Below are positions 56,521 through 64,000 of a stretch of DNA of 64,000 bases, in pieces (position 1 is the stretch's first letter; each line of letters starts with the position of its first letter). The translations under genes were made by a program, and so were the position numbers. This DNA comes from Atherix ibis (lineage: Eukaryota; Arthropoda; Insecta; Diptera; Athericidae). The stretch covers positions 18,577,933-18,641,932 of the forward strand of contig OY282608.1 of the NCBI GenBank assembly GCA_958298945.1, written 5' to 3'. The notes under the pieces were generated by a model. It made no database searches. It saw only the letters and a list, made by a program, of their open reading frames with translations, and had not been told where the DNA came from.

Positions 56521-57436
56521 AATCTAACAAACCAACAAGCCAACAAACCAACAAACCAACAAACCAACAAACCAACAAGCCAACAAGCCAACAAACCAAC
56601 AAACCAACATACCAACAAGCCAACAAACCAACAAACCAACAAGCTAACAAACCAACAAACCAACAAACTAACAAACCAACAAGCCAACAAGCCAACAAAC
56701 CAACAAACCAACAACCCAACAAACCAACAAACCAACAAACCAACAAGCCAACAAACCAACAAGCCAACAAACCAACAAACCAACAAACCAATAACCAAAA
56801 AGCCAACAAACTAACAAACCAACAAGCCAAATGCCAACAAACCAACAAACCAACAAAGCAACAAGCAACAAGCCAACAAACAAACAAACCAACAAGCCAA
56901 CAAACCAACAAACCAACTAGCCAATAAGCCAACAAACCAACAAACCAACAAACCAGCAAGCCAACAAACCAACAAACAAAAAAACCAACAAACCAACAAA
57001 CCAACAAGCCAACAAGCCAACAAACCAACAAACCAACAAGCCAACAAACCAACAAAGCAACAAACTAAGTAACCAACAAGCCAACAAACCAACAAACCAA
57101 CAAGCCAACAAGCCAACAAATCAACAAACCAACAAGCCAACAAACCAACAAACCAACAAACCAAAAAACCAACAAACCAACAAACCAACAAACCAACAAA
57201 CCAACAAACCAACAAACCAACAAACCAACAAACCAACAAACCAACAAGCCAACAAACCAACAAACCAACAAACCAACAAACCAAGTAACCAAAAAGCCAA
57301 CAAACTAACAAACTAACAAGCCAACAAGCCCACAAACCAACAAACCAACAAACCAACAAGCCAACAAGCCAACAAAGCAACAAGCCAACAAACCAACAAG
57401 CCAACAAGCCAACAAGCCAACAAGCCAACAAGCCAA
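56521..57436 (+). repeat. ~1.5-kb higher-order unit, copy 2
   Basis: This is the second copy of the 55.0-56.5 kb block at an offset of 1,493-1,501 bp. It runs into the CAGGCC/CGAGCC cassette cluster that follows. It contains a long stretch of A monomers (about 57,177-57,245) and the GTAACCAAAAAGCC signature near 57286. Confidence 0.75.
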
Positions 57437-58502
57437 CAGGCCAACAAACCAACAAACCAACGAGCCAACAAACCAACAAACCAACAAACGAACAAGCCAA
57501 CAAACCAACAAACAAATAAACCAACAAACAAATAAACCAACAAACCAAAAAACCAACAAACCAACAAACCAACAAACCAACAAACCAAAAAACCAACAAA
57601 CCAACAAACCAACAAACCAACAAACCAACAAACTAACAAGCCAACAAGCCAACAGGCCAACAAACCAACAAACCAACAAACCAACAAACGAACCAGCCAA
57701 CAAACCAACAAACAAATAAACCAACAAACAAATAAACCAACAAACCAAAAAACCAACAAACCAACAAACCAACAAACCAACAAACCAAAAAACCAACAAA
57801 CCAACAAACCAACAAACCAACAAACCAACAAGCCAACAAGCCAACAGGCCAACAAACCAACAAACCAACGAGCCAACAAACCAACAAACCAACAAACCAA
57901 CAAGCCAACAAACCAACAAACAAATAAACCAACAAACAAATAAACCAACAAACCAACAAACCAACGAGCCAACAAACCAACAAACCAACAAACCAACAAG
58001 CCAACAAACCAACAAACAAATAAACCAACAAACAAATAAACCAACAAACCAACAAGCCAACAAGCCAACAGGCCAACAAACCAACAAACCAACGAGCCAA
58101 CAAACCAACAAACCAACAAACCAACAAGCCAACAAACCAACAAACAAATAAACCAACAAACCAACAAACCAACAAACCAACAAACCAACAAGCCAACAAG
58201 CCAACAGGCCAACAAACCAACAAACCAACGAGCCAACAAACCAACAAACCAACAAACCAACAAGCCAACAAACCAACAAACAAATAAACCAACAAACAAA
58301 TAAACCAACAAACCAACAAACCAACAAACCAACAAACCAACAAGCCAACAAGCCAACAAACCAACAAACCAACAAGCCAACAAACCAACAAGCCAACAAG
58401 CCAACAAGCCAACAAACCAACAAACCAACAAGCCAACAGGCCAACAAACCAACAAACCAACAAACCCACAAACCAACAAGCCAACAAACCAACAAACAAA
58501 TA
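57437..58502 (+). repeat. Cluster of six CAGGCC/CGAGCC/ACAAATAA cassettes
   Basis: The rare variant CAGGCC occurs at 57437, 57653, 57845, 58069, 58205 and 58437. The intervals are 216, 192, 224, 136 and 232 bp, all exact multiples of 8. Between them the variants CGAGCC and one or two ACAAATAA monomers recur in the same order, with some cassettes missing part of the set. One cassette has CGAACCAGCC near 57688 in place of CGAGCC. The first interval, 216 bp, equals the spacing of the cassette pair at 2.43-2.65 kb. Confidence 0.8.
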
Positions 58503-59500
58503 AACCAACAAACTAAAAAACAAACAAACCAACAAACCAACAAGCCAACAAACCAACAAACCAACAAACCAACAAGCCAACAAACCAACAAATCAACAAG
58601 CCAACAAACCAACAAACCAACAAACCAACAAACCGACAAGCCAACAAGCCAACAAACCAACAAGCCAAAAAACCAAAAACCAACAAGCCAACAAGCCAAC
58701 AAACCAACAAACCAACAAACCAACAAGCCAACAAGCCAACAAACCAACAAGCCAACAAACCAACAAACCAACAAGCCAACAAGCCAACAAACGAACAAAC
58801 CAACAAACCAACAAGCCAACAAACCAACAAACCAACAAGCCGACAAACCAACAAACCAACAAGCCAACAAACCAACAAACCAACAAGCCAACAAACCAAC
58901 AAACCAACAAACAAACAAGCCAACAATGCAACAAGCCAACAAACCAACACGCCAACAAACCAACAAACTAAGTAGCCAACAAGCCAACAAACCAACAAAC
59001 CAACAAACCAACAAACCAACAAGCCAACAAACCAACAAGCACACAAACCAACAAACCAACAAGCCAACAAGCCAACAAACCAACAAACCAAAAAACCAAC
59101 AAGCCAACAAACCAACAAACCAACAAACTAACAAGCCAACAAACCAACAAACCAACAAACCAACAAACCAACAAGCCAACAAGCCAACAAACCAACAAAC
59201 CAACAAGCAAACAAACCAACAAACCCACAAACCAACAAACCAACAAACCAACAAACCAACAAACCAACAAACCAACAAACCAACAAACCAACAAGCCAAC
59301 AAGCCAACAAACCAACAAACCAACAAGCCAACAAACCAACAAACCAACAAACCAACAAGCCAACAAGCCAACAAACCAACAAACCAACAAACCAACAAGC
59401 CAACAAACCAACAAACCAACATGCCAACAAACCAACAAACTAAGTAACCAACAAGCCAACAAACCAACAAACCAACAAACCAACAAGCCAACAAACCAGC
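58503..59500 (+). repeat. Satellite segment related to 3.1-4.0 kb
   Basis: This is 8-bp satellite. The order CCGACAAGCC, ACCAAAAACC, CAATGCAACAAGCC (58924, compare 3543), CTAAGTAGCC (58968, compare 3586) and CAAGCAAAC (59207, compare 3832) is the same as near 3.2-3.9 kb. A block has therefore been copied about 55.4 kb away within the same array. No gene is visible. Confidence 0.75.
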
Positions 59501-60829
59501 AAACCAACATACCAACAAGCCGACAAACCAACAAACCAACAAACCAACAAACCAACAAGCCAACAAGCCAACAAACCAACAAACCAACAAGCCAACAAAC
59601 CAACAAACCAACAAACCAACAAGCCAACAAACCAACAAGCCAACAAACCAACAAACCAACAAACCAATAACCAAAAAGCCAACAAACTAACAACCCAACA
59701 AGCCAAATGCCAACAAACCAACAAACCAACAAAGCAACAAGCAACAAGCCAACAAACAAACAAAGCAACAAGCCAACAAACCAACAAACCAACAAGCCAA
59801 CAAGCCAACAAACCAACAAACCAACAAACCAGCAAGCCAACAAACCAACAAACAAAAAAACCAACAAACCAACAAACCAACAAGCCAACAAGCCAACAAA
59901 CCAACAAACCAACAAACCAACAAGCCAACAAACCAACAAAGCAACAAACTAAGTAACCAACAAGCCAACAAACCAACAAACCAACAAACCAACAAACCAA
60001 CAAGCCAACAAACCAACAAGCACACAAACCAACAAACCAACAAGCCAACAAGCCAACAAACCAACAAACCAAAAAACCAACAAGCCAACAAACCAACAAA
60101 CCAACAAACCAACAAGCCAACAAACCAACAAACCAACAAACCAACAAACCAACAAGCCAACAAGCCAACAAACCAACAAACCAACAAGCAAACAAACCAA
60201 CAAACCAACAAACCAACAAACCAACAAACCAACAAACCAACAAACCAACAAACCAACAAACCAACAAACCAACAAACCAACAAGCCAACAAGCCAACAAA
60301 CCAACAAACCAACAAGCCAACAAACCAACAAACCAACAAACCAACTAGCCAACAAGCCAACAAACCAACAAACCAACAAACCAACAAACCAGCAAACCAA
60401 CATACCAACAAGCCGACAAACCAACAAACCAACAAGCTAACAAACCAACAAACCAACAAACCAACAAACCAACAAACCAACAAGCCAACAAGCCAACAAA
60501 CCAAAAAACCAACAAACCAACAAGCTAACAAACCAACAAGCCAACAAACCAACAAACCAACAAGCCAACAAGCCAACAAACCAGCAAACCAACATACCAA
60601 CAAGCCGACAAACCAACAAACCAACAAGCTAACAAACCAACAAACCAACAAACCAACAAACCAACAAGCCAACAAGCCAACAAACCAACAAACCAACAAG
60701 CCAACAAACCAACAAACCAACAAACCAACAAGCCAACAAACCAACAAGCCAACAAACCAACAAACCAACAAACCAATAACCAAAAAGCCAACAAACTAAC
60801 AACCCAACAAGCCAAATGCCAACAAACCA
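59501..60829 (+). repeat. ~1.11-kb higher-order unit with phase-shift module
   Basis: The GCCAAATGCC module (ATG at 59707) and its surroundings recur at an offset of 1,109 bp (ATG at 60816), including the CAAAGCAACAAGCC variant (59761/60870). The offset is 139 monomers minus 3 bases. ACATACCAACAAGCCGAC also appears near 59508, 60400 and 60593, so smaller segments were copied as well. Confidence 0.75.
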
Positions 60830-61912
60830 ACAAACCAACAAAGCAACAAGCAACAAGCCAACAAACAAACAAAGCAACAAGCCAACAAACCAACAAACCA
60901 ACAAGCCAACAAGCCTACAAACCAACAAACCAACAAACCAGCAAGCCAACAAACCAACAAACAAAAAAACCAACAAACCAACAAGCCAACAAGCCAAACC
61001 AACAAACCAACAAACCAACAAGCCAACAAACCAACAAAGCAACAAACTAAGTAACCAACAAGCCAACAAACCAACAAACCAACAAGCCAACAAGCCAACA
61101 AACCAACAAACCAACAAGCCAACAAACCAACAAACCAAGAAACCAAAAAACCAACAAACCAACAAACCAACAAACCAACAAACCAACAAACCAACAAACC
61201 AACAAGCCAACAAACCAACAAACCAACAAACCAACAAACCAAGTAACCAAAAAGCCAACAAACTAACAAACCAACAAGCCAACAAGCCCACAAACGAACA
61301 AACCAACAAACCAACAAGCCAACAAGCCAACAAACCAACAAACCAACAAGCCAACAAACCAACAAGCCAACAAGCCAACAAACCAACAAACCAACAAGCC
61401 AACAGGCCAACAAACCAACAAACCAACGAGCCAACAAACCAACAAGCCAACAAACCAACAAGCCAACAAACCAACAAACAAATAAACCAACAAACCAAAA
61501 AACCAACAAACCAACAAACCAACAAGCCAACAAACCAACAAACCAACAAACCAACAAACCAACAAGCCAACAAATTAACAAATCAACAAGCCAACAAACC
61601 AACAAACCAACAAACCAACAAACAGACAAGCCAACAAGCCAACAAACCAACAAGCCAACAAACCAAAAACCAACAAGCCAACAAGCCAACAAACCAACAA
61701 ACCAACAAACCAACAAGCCAACAAACCAACAAACCAACAAGCCAACAAACCAACAAACCAACAAACCAAAAAACCAACAAGCCAACAAACCAACAAACCA
61801 ACAAACCAATATGCCAACAAACCAACAAATTAAGTAACCAACAACCCAACAAACCAACAAACCAACAAACCAACATGCCAACAAACCAACAAACTAAGTA
61901 ACCAAAAAGCCA
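60830..61912 (+). repeat. 1,083-bp higher-order unit, copy 1
   Basis: This is the first of two adjacent copies. It contains AAAGCAACAAGCAAC (60840), an AAGCCTACAAACC variant (60912), the only 5-bp monomer I saw (GCCAA before ACCAACAA, near 60994), a CTAAGTAACC junction, CACAAACGAAC (61289), CAGGCC, CGAGCC, ACAGACAAGCC (61622), a 7-bp ACCAAAA monomer and TATGCC (61810). The length is 136 monomers minus 5 bases, as predicted by one 5-bp and two 7-bp monomers. Confidence 0.87.
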
Positions 61913-63003
61913 ACAAACCAACAAAGCAACAAGCAACAAGCCAACAAACAAACAAAGCAACAAGCCAACAAACCAACAAACCAACAAGCCAACAAGCCTA
62001 CAAACCAACAAACCAACAAACCAGCAAGCCAACAAACCAACAAACAAAAAAACCAACAAACCAACAAGCCAACAAGCCAAACCAACAAACCAACAAACCA
62101 ACAAGCCAACAAACCAACAAAGCAACAAACTAAGTAACCAACAAGCCAACAAACCAACAAACCAACAAGCCAACAAGCCAACAAACCAACAAACCAACAA
62201 GCCAACAAACCAACAAACCAAGAAACCAAAAAACCAACAAACCAACAAACCAACAAACCAACAAACCAACAAACCAACAAACCAACAAGCCAACAAACCA
62301 ACAAACCAACAAACCAACAAACCAAGTAACCAAAAAGCCAACAAACTAACAAACCAACAAGCCAACAAGCCCACAAACGAACAAACCAACAAACCAACAA
62401 GCCAACAAGCCAACAAACCAACAAACCAACAAGCCAACAAACCAACAAGCCAACAAGCCAACAAGCCAACAAGCCAACAAACCAACAAACCAACAAGCCA
62501 ACAGGCCAACAAACCAACAAACCAACGAGCCAACAAACCAACAAGCCAACAAACCAACAAGCCAACAAACCAACAAACAAATAAACCAACAAACCAAAAA
62601 ACCAACAAACCAACAAACCAACAAGCCAACAAACCAACAAACCAACAAACCAACAAGCCAACAAATTAACAAATCAACAAGCCAACAAACCAACAAACCA
62701 ACAAACCAACAAACAGACAAGCCAACAAGCCAACAAACCAACAAGCCAACAAACCAAAAACCAACAAGCCAACAAGCCAACAAACCAACAAACCAACAAA
62801 CCAACAAGCCAACAAACCAACAAACCAACAAGCCAACAAACCAACAAACCAACAAACCAAAAAACCAACAAGCCAACAAACCAACAAACCAACAAACCAA
62901 TATGCCAACAAACCAACAAATTAAGTAACCAACAACCCAACAAACCAACAAACCAACAAACCAACATGCCAACAAACCAACAAACTAAGTAACCAAAAAG
63001 CCA
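61913..63003 (+). repeat. 1,091-bp higher-order unit, copy 2
   Basis: This is the tandem copy of 60830-61912, including the same 5-bp truncated monomer near 62077. Two tract-length changes are visible. A run of two G monomers before CAGGCC in copy 1 is four in copy 2 (near 62,450-62,480), and four A monomers become three near 62,640. The net change is 8 bp. The junction at CTAAGTAACCAAAAAGCC is shared by both ends, which fits exchange at local homology. Confidence 0.87.
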
Positions 63004-64000
63004 ACAAACCAACAAACCAACAAGCCAACAAGCCAACAAACCAACAAACCAACAAACCAACAAGCCAACAAACCAACAAACCAACAAACCAACAAACCAA
63101 CAAGCCAACAAGCCAACAAACCAACAAACCAACAAACCAACAAACCAACAAACCAACAAACCAACAAACCAACAAACCAACAAACCAACAAACCAACAAA
63201 CCAACAAACCAACAAACCAACAAACCAACAAACCAACAAACCAACAAACCAACAAGCCAACAAGCCAACAAACCAACAAACCAACAAGCCAACAAACCAA
63301 CAAACCAACAAACCAACAAGCCAACAAGCCAACAAGCCAACAACCCAACAAACCAAAAAACCAACATGCCAACAAACCAACAAACTAAGTAACCAACAAG
63401 CCAACAAACCAACAAACTAACAAGCCAACAAACAAGAAAACCAACAAACCAACAAGCTAACAAACCAACAAGCCAACAAACCAACAAACCAACACGCCAA
63501 CAAGCCAACAAACCAACAAACCAACATACCAACAAGCCAACAAACCAACAAACCAACAAGCCAACAAACCAACAAACCAACAAACCAACAAGCCAACAAA
63601 CCAACAAGCCAACAAGCCAACAAACCAACAAGCCAACAAGCCAACAAACCAACAAACCAAAAAACCAACAAGCCAACAAGCCAACAAACCAACAAGCACA
63701 CAAACCAACAAACCAACAAGCCAACAAGCCAACAAACCAACAAACCAAAAAACCAACAAGCCAACAAACCAACAAACCAACAAACCAACAAGCCAACAAA
63801 CCAACAAACCAACAAACCAACAAACCAACAAGCCAACAAGCCAACAAACCAACAAACCAACAAGCAAACAAACCAACAAACCAACAAACCAACAAACCAA
63901 CAAACCAACAAACCAACAAACCAACAAACCAACAAACCAACAAACCAACAAACCAACAAACCAACAAACCAACAAGCCAAGAAGCCAACAAACCAACAAA
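63004..64000 (+). repeat. Right satellite segment with longest pure runs
   Basis: This is 8-bp satellite to the end of the window. It contains the longest uninterrupted run of identical ACCAACAA monomers that I noticed (about 63,113-63,253, some 17 monomers) and another of about 13 (about 63,869-63,973). Variants include CAAGAAAACC near 63433, CACGCC near 63494 and a CAAGCACAC near 63694. The array continues past base 64,000. Confidence 0.85.

Larger units (their letters stand above)
1..64000 (+). repeat. 8-bp satellite array, monomer [A/G]CCAACAA
   Basis: The entire window is a direct, head-to-tail array of an 8-bp monomer, ACCAACAA or GCCAACAA on the + strand (TTGTTGGT or TTGTTGGC on the other). 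No stretch of unrelated sequence interrupts it, and I saw no inverted monomers. Position 1 (A or G) is the main polymorphism. Less common variants recur many times: ACTAACAA, ACCAATAA, ACAAATAA, ACCAAAAA, ACTAAGTA, ACCAAGTA, GCCAGCAA, and monomers ending in CAT before a G monomer. Some monomers are 7 bp, having lost one base. The array begins and ends mid-repeat, so its true length is greater than 64 kb. Repeats of this kind are known as simple satellites in eukaryotic heterochromatin. That setting is inferred here, not shown. Confidence 0.98.

Noticed and set aside
60816..61901. A 361-codon + strand open frame (Gln/Asn/Thr/Lys/Pro-rich) as a low-complexity protein gene
   Set aside because: It begins at the ATG of the GCCAAATGCC phase-shift module and reads only the satellite. 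Its tandem duplicate is interrupted, and no promoter or other gene signal accompanies it.
1..64000. CRISPR array or other repeat-spacer system
   Set aside because: There are no unique spacers. The spacing unit is 8 bp, and variation is of satellite type.
1..64000. Telomeric repeat
   Set aside because: The T/G strand has only GG doublets in an 8-bp unit and matches no telomere repeat I know. The array is internally mosaic, with kilobase higher-order units, unlike terminal telomeric DNA.
1..64000. Bacterial genes, ribosome binding sites, tRNA or rRNA
   Set aside because: The sequence never departs from the satellite for long enough to hold any of these. No G-rich ribosome binding sites or folded RNA motifs are visible.

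Overview
The whole window is one simple-sequence satellite array. It is a head-to-tail repeat of an 8-bp monomer, consensus [A/G]CCAACAA on the + strand (equivalently AAACCAAC or AAGCCAAC), running unbroken from base 1 to base 64,000. Every monomer has the same orientation, and the array passes through both ends of the window. I found no credible protein gene, rRNA, tRNA, CRISPR array, transposon, promoter, terminator or replication origin. The + strand is almost entirely A and C, and the - strand almost entirely T and G. This looks like eukaryotic satellite or heterochromatin DNA (for example pericentromeric or subtelomeric), because a 64-kb array of an 8-mer would be extraordinary in a bacterium. 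Nothing in the sequence identifies the organism, so I make no taxonomic call.

Above the monomer there are two further layers. First, position 1 of the monomer alternates between A and G in an irregular, barcode-like pattern, and a small vocabulary of variant monomers recurs (ACTAACAA, ACCAATAA, ACAAATAA, ACTAAGTA, ACCAAGTA, monomers ending CAT, and 7-bp monomers that have lost one base). Second, these variants occur in fixed combinations that are copied as long blocks. Main duplications: 3.56-6.48 kb (about 1.5 kb units); a 425-bp block repeated at 6.92 and 7.52 kb; 10.69-17.23 kb (two 3,272-bp units); 19.19-31.97 kb (two units of 6,432 and 6,352 bp); 32.5-38.8 kb (three related copies); 39.4-44.3 kb (two 2,408-bp units); 43.4-46.3 kb (two 1,428-bp units, overlapping the previous pair); 50.2-53.4 kb (about 1.92 kb); 55.0-57.6 kb (about 1.5 kb); 59.5-61 kb (about 1.11 kb); and 60.83-63.0 kb (1,083 and 1,091 bp). 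Dispersed relatives also exist, for example 8.7-9.5 kb with 61.0-61.8 kb, and 17.3-18 kb with 46.4-47 kb.

The most informative pattern is arithmetic. In the cases I checked, the distance between block copies equals a multiple of 8 minus the net number of bases missing from short monomers lying between them. The duplications therefore appear to arise by exchange in register with the 8-bp unit, and small differences between copies are whole-monomer gains or losses plus rare substitutions.

Long open frames on the - strand (up to 890 codons) are a by-product of the repeat. Three 8-bp monomers make exactly eight codons, so all three frames of a strand read the same stop-free octapeptide. I do not annotate them as genes. 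Block boundaries are read by eye and are uncertain by up to a few monomers, because of the repeat itself.
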